Assembly: GCA_016126025.1 (NCBI GenBank)
Contig: JAEFDA010000024.1
Location: 1 to 6,836 of the forward strand
DNA from: Nitrososphaerota archaeon
Lineage (GTDB): Archaea > Thermoproteota > Nitrososphaeria > Nitrososphaerales > Nitrosopumilaceae
Length of the DNA stretch: 6,836 nucleotides
Reading direction: 5' to 3'
Positions within the stretch are counted from its first letter, which is position 1; each line of letters starts with the position of its first letter. Positions 1-6,357 of this stretch are shown piece by piece. Below the pieces are notes generated by a model that searched no databases, had not been told where the DNA came from, and saw only the letters and a program-made list of their open reading frames with translations. The translations under genes and the position numbers were made by a program.

Positions 1-2
1 CA

Positions 3-140
3 GATTGCCAAGCCGCCCTCAAACTCGCCCGCGTGTAGTACTATCACTGCGCGCGGCCAAGCACCGCCCAAATACAAAAACCGTGCGTTGGCATGGACGG
101 GATTTGCCCAGATGAGCGCGCCGTCTAGACTCCTGCCACA
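3..140 (-). other. Open reading frame running off the left edge, possible partial gene
   Basis: On the minus strand a frame is open from just after a TGA at 141-143 to the window edge, about 46 codons. Its translation is protein-like and hydrophobic, including the stretch RFLYLGGAWPRAVIVLHAGE. I do not recognise a family. No ATG lies in the open part; only TTG and GTG codons could start it, and no ribosome binding site or TATA box stands clearly in front. The share of G or C at third codon positions is about 60%, lower than in the clear genes here. It could be the 5' part of a divergent gene, a decayed gene, or a chance open frame in GC-rich DNA. The rest of 1-272 shows nothing firm. Confidence 0.22.
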
Positions 141-272
141 TCAGGCCGTCATACCGGCACGAAGACCGCCATGCGGCCCGGTTCCGGCTGAAACTGTCCA
201 GATGAACATGCCGATTCTGGCCGTTTCATTCAAAGTCCGAGGGGCAACGTATACAATCCTGCAAAAAAATTG

Positions 273-287
273 TAATAAATTATATTA
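273..287 (+). promoter_or_regulatory. TATA-box promoter of the MFS transporter gene
   Basis: TAATAAATTATATTA is a fully A/T stretch in a GC-rich background, as expected for an archaeal TATA box. Its centre (about 280) lies about 28 bases before the GTG at 308. With the usual archaeal spacing of about 25 bases from TATA centre to transcription start, the transcript would begin at about 304-307. This implies a leaderless or near-leaderless mRNA and favours the GTG at 308 over the out-of-frame ATG at 295. Confidence 0.65.
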
Positions 288-307
288 GGAAACCATGCTG
301 CATCGCG

Positions 308-1471
308 GTGAACCGCTTACCCATACTGCTGTTTGCTGCAGCCTTGGTGCTGGGCATCTCGTACGGAATGCACGGCCCGGTGCTGCCCGTCTTTGCAAAG
401 AACGAGGTGGGCGCCACGTACGCGGAGCTGAGCCTGATCGGCATGGTCAACTTTCTTCCGTACATGGTGATCCCCATATTCGTGGGAATACTCCTGGACC
501 GCATAAACAACGGATACCTGCTCACGATGGGCTTCATCCTCAATACGGCGTCGCTGTTCCTGACGGCCACAGCCACCACCGTCGAGGAGCTGGTCGCATA
601 CAGGGCCATGGTGGGAGTGGCGCACGCCTTCATCTGGCCTCCCTCCGAGTCCATACTGTCCAGCAGCTCGAACAACCGCGTGAAGAACATATCGTGGTTT
701 ATCATGTTCTTCTCGGTGGGGTTCATGGTGGGCCCGCTGCTGGGGTCCCTGGTCCTGGAGACGGTGGGCACCGACTACCGCCTGCTCTTCCAGATCACGG
801 CATATGTAATGGCCGCCGGCCTGGTCTCCACCGTACTGACGCACTCCAAGGCCCCCAAGCGGGGATCCGGCAAGCTGAACCTCAAGTCGTTCGGCAAGAT
901 AGTAAAGTTCCCGGTGGTGGTTACGCTGCTGCTGTTCAGCACCGCCGCCTTTGGCATAATACTCACGATATACCCGGCCTTCCTTAACGATCGGGGTATG
1001 GACGACACGGCCATACTGCTGCTGTACTTTGTGTTTGGCATAACCCGGGTGGGCTCGCTTCTGATGGCCGGATACCTGTCCCGGCGGGCGGTACCCACGC
1101 TTGTGGCGTCCACGGTGCTGGTGACCGTCGGTATGGGCATATCGGCGGTGGGAACCACCTTTGCGGAGTTTGCGGCGGCCCTGCTGATGCTGGGATTCGG
1201 GTTCTCCATGATGTATCCGCTGGCCCTGGAGGTCATACTGCAGGGAACCAAGAAGAACACCTGGGGTCGGATGATCGGGGCATACGAGGCCGTATTTGGA
1301 GTCGGGTGGACCCTGGGTCCGGCGATCAGCAGCTATGTCACCCAGATGCACGAGCCGGCCATCGTCTACTGGATCTTCTGCTATATGGGGATCGCCGTGT
1401 CGGCTATGTCGGTCGTGTTCCGCCGCCGGCTTAGGCTGGTCAGCTCCCGGCGCCAGGACGCGCCCGGCTGA
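308..1471 (+). CDS. Major facilitator superfamily (MFS) transporter, 12 TM
   Basis: A 387-residue integral membrane protein with the usual length and about twelve hydrophobic segments of an MFS secondary transporter. Segments lie near residues 4-20, 41-62, 70-90, 95-113, 129-150, 160-178, 200-222, 234-256, 262-281, 284-304, 322-343 and 350-371, with a basic cytoplasmic loop around 180-200 between the two halves. The family motif A in the loop between helices 2 and 3 is present as GILLDR (residues 60-65). An Arg in helix 4 (YRAMVG, 98-103) fits motif B, and MHGPVLPVF in helix 1 is typical of the superfamily. The C-terminal tail is basic and cytoplasmic. The substrate cannot be told from sequence; a drug or metabolite exporter is common for this subgroup. 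The GTG start at 308 is chosen because the TATA box predicts transcription starting just before it and the helix-1 reading begins there. It is transcribed alone and converges on gatB. Confidence 0.9.
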   Translation: MNRLPILLFAAALVLGISYGMHGPVLPVFAKNEVGATYAELSLIGMVNFLPYMVIPIFVGILLDRINNGYLLTMGFILNTASLFLTATATTVEELVAYRAMVGVAHAFIWPPSESILSSSSNNRVKNISWFIMFFSVGFMVGPLLGSLVLETVGTDYRLLFQITAYVMAAGLVSTVLTHSKAPKRGSGKLNLKSFGKIVKFPVVVTLLLFSTAAFGIILTIYPAFLNDRGMDDTAILLLYFVFGITRVGSLLMAGYLSRRAVPTLVASTVLVTVGMGISAVGTTFAEFAAALLMLGFGFSMMYPLALEVILQGTKKNTWGRMIGAYEAVFGVGWTLGPAISSYVTQMHEPAIVYWIFCYMGIAVSAMSVVFRRRLRLVSSRRQDAPG

Positions 1472-1511
1472 GCGGGCCGGCCCGTCTGGTATGCACCGGG
1501 CCTCTGCCGGA
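1472..1511. other. Convergent intergenic gap with a GC palindrome
   Basis: Only 40 bases separate the stops of the MFS gene and gatB, which are read toward each other. The gap carries a perfect 12-base palindrome, CGGGCCGGCCCG (1473-1484). There is no run of T on either strand, so a typical archaeal T-rich terminator is not visible. The palindrome might pause or end transcription from both sides, but this is inference. Confidence 0.35.
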
Positions 1512-2894
1512 TCACTCCTCCAGCGCCTTGCGGATGAGTCGCAGCGTCTCCTGCGGGTCGGCCGAGCCCCGGGTCTTCCGCATCACCATGCCCACCAGGT
1601 GGTTTATGGTCGGCGGGTTGGTGCGGGCCCTCTCCGCGGCTTCCGGCTCCTCCTGGATCACCCGCTCCACCACGCCCGCCAGATCGCCTGACGTACCGGC
1701 CTCTCGGATCATGGCCCCCATGTCCCCGCCGTCCCGGGACAGCCTGGCCAGTATCGTCCTCGCCTGGGAGCGGGTTATGCTGCCGCCGTCTATGGCCCCG
1801 GCCAGCGCCGACAGGTGCCCGGCCTGCAGGCGCGAGTGGGCCCTCTTCTCGCGCGTGTCCATAACCCCCATAAAGTCGGTCGTGATGAGATTGGCGATCA
1901 GCTTGGCCGTCCTGTCGGTGTGCGACTCCTCGAACAGCCGGCAGCAGAGGGCATCGGCGGCCAGCACGGCGGCCACCTGCGGGGCAATCCCGTACTGTAT
2001 ATAGCGATCCCGCCGCGACATAACGCTCTCGGGCATGGCCTCGCGTATCTGGCGCACCGTGTCATCGTCCATCGCGACCCAGGGTATGTCGCCCTCCAAA
2101 AAGTAGCGGTAGTCCAGCTCGGCCTCCTTGGTTCTGGAGGGTATGGTGATGCGGCGCCGCTCGTCCCAGTGGCGGGTCTCCTGGACTATGGTGCGGCCCG
2201 CGTCACACAGGCTGTTCTGCCTGGTGATCTCAAAGTGGAGGGCCTTCTCCAGGTCGTGGAACGAGTTGATGTTCTTTATCTCCACCTTGTCTCCCCCCCG
2301 CACCGAGACGTTTCCGTCGGCGCGCATTGCCCCGTCCAGGTGTGGATCGGCGGCGCCCAGCGACTCCACCGTGTCGGCCAGCATGTTCATAAAGTCGCGG
2401 GCCTGCCGGGGGTCCTCAAAGTCCGGCTCGGTCACCACCTCCACCAGTGCCACGCCGGCCCGGTTGTAGTCCACCAGGGTGGTGGCGCGGCCGTCGGCGC
2501 CCCCCTCGTACGACAGCCGGCCGGGATCCTCCTCCAGCTGCACCCGGGTTATGCGGATGTCCCTGTCATCTAGGCGCACCACGCCCCTCCCCCCCACGCT
2601 GGTGTGGCCGTACGCGTCATATTGCGTGATCTGGAAGTTCTTGGGCAGGTCCGGGTAAAAGTAGTTCTTCCTGAAGAACGCCAGCCTCTCCCCGGGGGCG
2701 CAGTTCAGCGACATGGCTATGGCCGCGGCGCTCCGCACCGCCGCCGCGTTCAGCAGCGGCAGCGTGCCGGGGAGCCCCATGCATACGGGGCAGACGTTGG
2801 TGTTGGGCTCCATGCCCCGGTAGTCTGCCCGGCAGGGGCAGAAGAGCTTGGAGTTGAGGCCGGTCAGCTGGCAGTGGATCTCCAGGCCTATCAT
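1512..2894 (-). CDS. gatB: Asp-tRNA(Asn)/Glu-tRNA(Gln) amidotransferase subunit B (GatB)
   Basis: The tRNA-binding and kinase-like subunit of the GatCAB amidotransferase. It phosphorylates the side chain of mischarged Asp- or Glu-tRNA and passes it on for amidation. The 460 residues show the family signatures in order: IGLEIH at the N-terminus; four zinc-ligand cysteines at 19, 21, 35 and 38 (FCPC and VCPVC); the RKNYFYPDLPKNFQITQYD block; LEEDPG; VDYNRAGVALVEVVTEPD; GAMRADGNVSV; VEIKNINSF; and KEAELDYRYF. A C-terminal helical tail domain ends with LVGMVMRKTRGSADP, the tRNA-contacting region. The ATG start overlaps the gatA stop by four bases (ATGA) and is preceded by GGAGGG at 2904-2909, ten bases upstream, a strong ribosome binding site. 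The N-terminus is a few residues shorter than many homologues, which carry some residues before IGLE. It is the last gene of the operon. In archaea that also have GatDE, GatCAB mainly makes Asn-tRNA. Confidence 0.97.
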   Translation of the reverse strand: MIGLEIHCQLTGLNSKLFCPCRADYRGMEPNTNVCPVCMGLPGTLPLLNAAAVRSAAAIAMSLNCAPGERLAFFRKNYFYPDLPKNFQITQYDAYGHTSVGGRGVVRLDDRDIRITRVQLEEDPGRLSYEGGADGRATTLVDYNRAGVALVEVVTEPDFEDPRQARDFMNMLADTVESLGAADPHLDGAMRADGNVSVRGGDKVEIKNINSFHDLEKALHFEITRQNSLCDAGRTIVQETRHWDERRRITIPSRTKEAELDYRYFLEGDIPWVAMDDDTVRQIREAMPESVMSRRDRYIQYGIAPQVAAVLAADALCCRLFEESHTDRTAKLIANLITTDFMGVMDTREKRAHSRLQAGHLSALAGAIDGGSITRSQARTILARLSRDGGDMGAMIREAGTSGDLAGVVERVIQEEPEAAERARTNPPTINHLVGMVMRKTRGSADPQETLRLIRKALEE

Positions 2895-4306
2895 GGCACG
2901 ATACCCTCCAGCGCCCGGGCGGCGCCCAATAGGGGGCCGTCCCGGAACGAGTCGGCCATCAGCTGCACGCCCACCGGCAGGCCGTCATGTGTGCCGCAGG
3001 GCACCGAGACGGCGGGCTTTCCGGTCAGGTTGGCCGTCACCGTGTTTATGTCCAGTTGGAAGAGTCCCACCGGGTCGTCCAGCATCTCGCCCAGCCGGAA
3101 GGGTGGGACCGGCACGGTGGGCGACACCAGATAGTCGTACGTCCCAAACAGGCGGTTCACCTCCCGGGCCAGGCGGCTCTTCACCTTGAGGGCCTTCAGG
3201 AAGTACCTGCCCGTGTACCCGGCCGAGGGCACGAAGCCCCCCGCTATTATGCGGCGCTTGACCTCGGGGCCGAACCGGTCCCGGGACGCGGTCACATACC
3301 TGTGGAACTCGTAGCCCTCCCTGTCCAGCCCGTATCCGTATCTGATGTTGTCGTACCTGGCCAGGTTGCTGCCCGCCTCCGTTGACGTGATGGTGTAGTA
3401 GGCGGCCACCGAGTAGTCGACCATCTCCAGCGAGACCGCCTCGCAGATGGCCCCCAGCGACTCCAGGCCGGAGACCGCCCTCTCGAAGACGGCCCGCACC
3501 CCCCGGTGCAGCGAGTCGGGGGCCATCTGTTCCACTATTCCTATCCTTTTGCCGTCCATGCCGTCCCCCGTATCCGATACGGGGCGGGCCCCGGCGGTGG
3601 TGCCGTCCCGGGGGTCGGGTCCCGCTATCACCCGCATCGCCAGTGCCAGGTCGGGTATGGTGCGCGCCAGCGGGCCCACTTGCTCTATGCTGTTGGCGTA
3701 CGAGACCAGGCCGTACCGGCTCACCATGCCGTATGTGGGCTTGAACCCGGCCACACCGCAGAAGCTGGCCGGGTTGCGGACCGAGCCGCCGGTGTCCGAG
3801 CCCATGGAGATGGCCGCGGCGCCGGCGGCCACCGAGGCGGCGCTGCCCCCCGACGAGCCCCCCGGCACGTACCGGGGGTTGCGCGGGTTGAGCGTGGGCC
3901 CGTACACGCTGAACTCGGTGGTGAGCCCCATGGCGAACTCGTCCAGGTTGGTCTTGCCCACTATTATGGCGCCCTCCCGCCTCAGCCGCTCCACCACAGT
4001 GGCCTCGTACGGCGACACGTACCCCTCCAGCATGCGCGAGGCGCAGGTGGTGGGCATGGTACGGGTGCATATGTTGTCCTTTATGGATACGGGGACGCCC
4101 GCCAGCCTGCCGGGGTCAGAACCCGTCCTCACCATGTCGTCTATGCGGCGGGCCTCGGATATGGCACATGGGTTGGTGGATATGAAGATGTTCAGGTGTT
4201 CGGTCTGGCGCATGCGCTCCAGCGTCCGCTCTATGACCTCCTCGGCGGAGACCATCCCGGCGGAGACCATCCCGGCGATCTCGTGGGCGGGGGTGTCCAG
4301 GTCCAA
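2891..4306 (-). CDS. gatA: Amidotransferase subunit A (GatA), amidase signature family
   Basis: The glutaminase subunit of GatCAB. It frees ammonia from glutamine and sends it to GatB for amidation of Asp-tRNA-Asn (or Glu-tRNA-Gln). The 471 residues match the usual length. The amidase Ser-cisSer-Lys triad is intact: Lys76 in VSIKDN, Ser151 in GGSSGGSAA, and the nucleophile Ser175 in GSDTGGSVRNP. Spacing matches well-studied GatA proteins (99 residues from Lys to nucleophile). GKTNLDEFAMG and the C-terminal NLTGKPAVSVPCG are also family hallmarks. The start is unusual: a TTG placed directly after the gatC TAG with no gap and in the same frame, and no clear ribosome binding site. In-frame ATGs at residues 13 and 18 would cut off part of the first helix, so TTG is preferred. 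Residues 12-21 contain GMVSA twice, encoded by a perfect 15-bp tandem repeat. Confidence 0.96.
   Translation of the reverse strand: MDLDTPAHEIAGMVSAGMVSAEEVIERTLERMRQTEHLNIFISTNPCAISEARRIDDMVRTGSDPGRLAGVPVSIKDNICTRTMPTTCASRMLEGYVSPYEATVVERLRREGAIIVGKTNLDEFAMGLTTEFSVYGPTLNPRNPRYVPGGSSGGSAASVAAGAAAISMGSDTGGSVRNPASFCGVAGFKPTYGMVSRYGLVSYANSIEQVGPLARTIPDLALAMRVIAGPDPRDGTTAGARPVSDTGDGMDGKRIGIVEQMAPDSLHRGVRAVFERAVSGLESLGAICEAVSLEMVDYSVAAYYTITSTEAGSNLARYDNIRYGYGLDREGYEFHRYVTASRDRFGPEVKRRIIAGGFVPSAGYTGRYFLKALKVKSRLAREVNRLFGTYDYLVSPTVPVPPFRLGEMLDDPVGLFQLDINTVTANLTGKPAVSVPCGTHDGLPVGVQLMADSFRDGPLLGAARALEGIVP
2904..2909 (-). promoter_or_regulatory. Ribosome binding site of gatB inside gatA
   Basis: GGAGGG on the minus strand lies within the last codons of gatA, ten bases before the gatB ATG. 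It matches the archaeal anti-Shine-Dalgarno well and decides this start. With the ATGA overlap it points to coupled translation of gatA and gatB. Confidence 0.7.
4246..4275 (-). repeat. Perfect 15-bp tandem duplication inside gatA
   Basis: The 15-base unit CGGAGACCATCCCGG occurs twice in direct succession on the plus strand (4246-4260 and 4261-4275). On the coding strand it gives the pentapeptide GMVSA twice in the first helix of GatA and keeps the frame. Each copy carries an in-frame ATG that could act as an alternative start. Confidence 0.9.
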
Positions 4307-4549
4307 CTAGCCCAGCCTGGGGGCGCGTATGTGGTCCCCCGTGCCCATCCCGTATTTGTGGTGCTCGTCGGCCCTCAGCTGGGCCGGAGTCACCTCCTGG
4401 GCCAGCACCTCCTCGTCGTCCACCCCGGCCGAGTCCAGCATGCCAAAGTAGTCCAGCATTCGCTGCACCTTGTCCACGTACTCGGCATGGTCGTCTATGG
4501 TGATGCGCATCATGGCGGCCATCTCGGTGATCTCCTCCTCGGTAACCAT
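4307..4549 (-). CDS. gatC: Amidotransferase subunit C (GatC)
   Basis: The small subunit that wraps around GatA and GatB and stabilises the GatCAB complex. The 80 residues are somewhat short for the family, which is usually about 90-100. The N-terminal two-helix region is present: MVTEEEITEMAAMMRITIDD, then the DHAEYVDKVQRMLDYFGMLD helix. Near the C-terminus is LRADEH, matching the conserved LR.D family motif. The ATG start is preceded by AGGTG (4557-4561) with a 7-base spacer; this site overlaps the aspS stop codon. The gene sits 10 bases after aspS and ends in TAG immediately before, and in frame with, the gatA TTG start. Recognition rests on the motifs together with the aspS-gatC-gatA-gatB order. 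Confidence 0.92.
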   Translation of the reverse strand: MVTEEEITEMAAMMRITIDDHAEYVDKVQRMLDYFGMLDSAGVDDEEVLAQEVTPAQLRADEHHKYGMGTGDHIRAPRLG

Positions 4550-4556
4550 TCCATGC

Positions 4557-4561
4557 CACCT
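4557..4561 (-). promoter_or_regulatory. Ribosome binding site of gatC overlapping the aspS stop
   Basis: AGGTG on the minus strand, seven bases before the gatC ATG, includes the last two bases of the aspS TAG stop. It suggests that gatC is translated from the aspS transcript by coupling. Confidence 0.5.
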
Positions 4562-5873
4562 ACGGTGTCAGCCGGTCCACGTCCCGGGGATAGAATGTGG
4601 CATCGCGTATGTTCCCCGTTCCGGTCATGGCCATCATGAGCCGCTCCAGCCCTATGCCGCAGCCGGCGTGGGGTGGCATTCCGTACTCGAATGCCTCCAG
4701 ATGGTGCGCGAAGGAGGCAGTCTTCATTCCCTTGTTGCGCATGTTCCGCTCCAGGCCGTCGCGGTCGTTCATGCGGGTGCTGCCCGAGGAGAGTTCCAGA
4801 TCCCCCCACATCAGATCGAACGATTCGGAGACCCGCGGGTCGTCCTGTTTGGTCTTGACGTAGAACGGCTTGGGCCCCATGGGCCAGTCGGTGATAAAGT
4901 ACATGCCGTCCAGGCCCAGCCGGCGCAGCCACGAGGGGTGCAGGTCGTCGCCCCACTCCATGTGGAGGTCGGTCTCGTCATGTATGCGGCCGGCCAGCTC
5001 CTCGTACGTGTACCGGGGGATGTCGACGGTGTCGGGTATGTCGTATTTGGATCCCGGGTTCCGCTCCGCGTACTCCCCAACGGCACCGGCGGCCCGGCGC
5101 ACCACCTCTGCGGTGCGGTCCATTATGTCGTTGTAGTCCACGAAGGCCTCCTCCATGTCTATGGAGATGGCCTCGGCCAGGTGGCGGTTGGTGCGGGAGG
5201 GCTCGGCCCGGAATATCGGGGACACCTCAAAGACCCTCTCAAAGGACATGGTCAGCTGCTCCTTGTACAGCTGCGGGCTCTGCGCCAGGAACGCCTCCTT
5301 GTCGTAGTAGAATATGGGGAAGAGTGCGGAGCCTCCCTCCGTCGCGGAGGCGATCATCTTGGGGGTGCTTATCTCGGTGAAGCCGTTCCCGTAGAAATAC
5401 TCGCGAACGGCGCGCAGCACGGCGGTGCGCGCGCCAAACATGTGGCGGAGCGGCTCCCGCCTCAGGTCTATGCACCGCACCTCAAGGCGGGTGTCTATGT
5501 TGGGGACCGTCACGGTGGCCGGCTCGAACGGCGGGGTGCGGCTGGCAGCGGAGAGCACCCTCAGCATGTTTGGTATGATCTCGACACCTCCCGGCGCCCG
5601 CGCCGACGCGGATGCCCGGCCCCGGACGGCGACCGAGGAGTGCGGCTTTGCCTTGGTGAGTATGGTGCGCAGGTCATCGTCGCACACGCCCTTCTTGGCC
5701 ACGATCTGGACGGGTCCGGTCCGGTCACGTATGGTGGCAAACGTGATGTTGCCGTGGGAACGGACGGCGGCCACCCAGCCCATCACCACAACCTCCTCGC
5801 CGTCCAAGGCGGGATCCATATCCGAGGACAGGTGTGTGCGGCGGATGTCACCCAGTCCTTCCGGCGGCTCCAT
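4560..5873 (-). CDS. aspS: Aspartyl-tRNA synthetase, archaeal type, probably non-discriminating (AspRS)
   Basis: A class IIb synthetase that joins Asp to tRNA-Asp and, if non-discriminating, also to tRNA-Asn. The 437 residues have the archaeal/eukaryotic build without the bacterial insertion domain. An N-terminal OB-fold anticodon domain (about 11-110) includes VMGWVAAVRSHGNITF. The class II motifs follow: motif 1 around residues 166-172 (TEISTPK), motif 2 FRAEPSRTNRHLAEA (221-235), and motif 3 GCGIGLERLMMAMTG (404-418), with NIRDATFYPRD closing the protein. By hand alignment to the Thermococcus kodakarensis enzyme, its discriminating residues Trp26 and Lys85 fall on Ala35 and Pro94. From memory of published work, Pro at the second site marks non-discriminating enzymes, while His rather than Ala is usual at the first. 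The ATG start lies 3-5 bases after the transcription start predicted from the TATA box. It is the first gene of the operon with gatCAB, whose product would amidate the mischarged tRNA. Confidence 0.95.
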   Translation of the reverse strand: MEPPEGLGDIRRTHLSSDMDPALDGEEVVVMGWVAAVRSHGNITFATIRDRTGPVQIVAKKGVCDDDLRTILTKAKPHSSVAVRGRASASARAPGGVEIIPNMLRVLSAASRTPPFEPATVTVPNIDTRLEVRCIDLRREPLRHMFGARTAVLRAVREYFYGNGFTEISTPKMIASATEGGSALFPIFYYDKEAFLAQSPQLYKEQLTMSFERVFEVSPIFRAEPSRTNRHLAEAISIDMEEAFVDYNDIMDRTAEVVRRAAGAVGEYAERNPGSKYDIPDTVDIPRYTYEELAGRIHDETDLHMEWGDDLHPSWLRRLGLDGMYFITDWPMGPKPFYVKTKQDDPRVSESFDLMWGDLELSSGSTRMNDRDGLERNMRNKGMKTASFAHHLEAFEYGMPPHAGCGIGLERLMMAMTGTGNIRDATFYPRDVDRLTP

Positions 5874-5895
5874 GCGGCGGAGCGGGGCCAGCGGG

Positions 5896-5907
5896 TATTA
5901 ATTTTAT
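5896..5907 (-). promoter_or_regulatory. TATA-box promoter of the aspS-gatCAB operon
   Basis: On the minus strand ATAAAATTAATA stands out in GC-rich DNA. Its centre (about 5902) lies about 29 bases before the aspS ATG, so transcription should begin at about 5875-5878, leaving a leader of only a few bases. No other comparable box lies in front of gatC, gatA or gatB, which supports a single operon transcript. Confidence 0.7.
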
Positions 5908-5915
5908 GGCGCGCT

Positions 5916-5940
5916 GGGACCGTCAAGTTACTGTGATGGC
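5916..5940 (-). repeat. Left arm of an imperfect inverted repeat, upstream of the aspS TATA box
   Basis: Read on the minus strand this reads GCCATCACA, GT, AACTTGAC, GGTCCC. A near copy in opposite orientation lies at 6115-6142. The arm starts about 9 bases upstream of the aspS TATA box, so it could be a regulator or transcription factor binding site. It may also pair with the other arm as one end of an element or a long hairpin. Confidence 0.5.
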
Positions 5941-6357
5941 CACGTCCGGTCGGTCGTGATGCGCCAAATCGACGTGGCGTGGTCGCTCCCGGTGCGGTGG
6001 TGCGGGTTGGTGGGGGGTGGAAGAGATTGGGCGGATGGACGCGGCGGCCACCGGCGGGCACACGACGTCGGTCCATCGGTCGACCACCCCCGGCCATGCG
6101 GCTTGGACGGTTTAGCCATCACACGCCAACTTGACAGTTCCCGTGCTGCGCATCCGCGCGTATTTGGATTGTAATGTTGGTGGGACATGACCGCCACCAT
6201 CATCACTCGTGGCTCCGCACGTGTCAATCCATGCGACATAAAAGGCCCGTTTGGACAGCGGCCGGCGCTGGTGTGGGCCACACGATTCTTTGTGGTTCAC
6301 ATCTCTGGAGGGGCGCTGTGGAGCAGTCCGTTGCGGGTTGGGCGCGCATCCCGCCGG
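5941..6357. other. Gene-free stretch upstream of the aspS operon
   Basis: No convincing gene is seen on either strand over about 415 bases. Frames are open in places only because stops are rare in GC-rich DNA, and their translations are rich in Arg, Pro and His with no recognisable motif. The stretch contains a G-rich run at 5991-6020, of which GGGGGTGG (6013-6020) is complementary to CCACCCCC at 6084-6091; the palindrome GGTCGACC (6078-6085); the right repeat arm at 6115-6142; a TATA-like patch at 6159-6175; and the odd palindrome GTGTGGGCCACAC (6271-6283). No rRNA or tRNA signature was found. Confidence 0.4.
6115..6142 (+). repeat. Right arm of the imperfect inverted repeat
   Basis: On the plus strand this reads GCCATCACA, CGCC, AACTTGAC, AGTTCCC. 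It shares two uninterrupted blocks of 9 and 8 bases with the minus-strand reading of 5916-5940, differing by a 2-base length change between the blocks and by small changes after them. An A/T-rich patch follows at about 6159-6175, a layout similar to that at aspS. Confidence 0.5.

Noticed and set aside
295..987. ATG-started 230-codon frame overlapping the transporter start
   Set aside because: It is out of frame with the clear MFS protein and low in hydrophobic residues. The ATG also falls upstream of the transcription start predicted from the TATA box.
317..1351. A 344-codon open frame on the minus strand across the transporter
   Set aside because: Its translation is dominated by His, Gln, Arg and Gly and lacks membrane segments or motifs. 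It is a shadow of the MFS gene.
1473..1484. GC palindrome as a bidirectional terminator
   Set aside because: It lacks a T-run on either strand, so I list it only as part of the convergent gap and not as a terminator.
3506..4639. A 377-codon plus-strand frame
   Set aside because: It is antisense to gatA and gatC, with a His, Gly and Arg-rich translation and no motifs.
4470..5936. A 488-codon open frame on the plus strand
   Set aside because: It is antisense to aspS and gatC, whose domains are unmistakable. GC-rich third positions remove stops from the opposite strand, and the translation has no family features.
5928..6281. A 117-codon minus-strand frame upstream of aspS
   Set aside because: It runs through the repeat arm and ends only 20 bases before the aspS TATA box. 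Its composition is Arg, Pro, Ser and Thr-rich with no recognisable fold.
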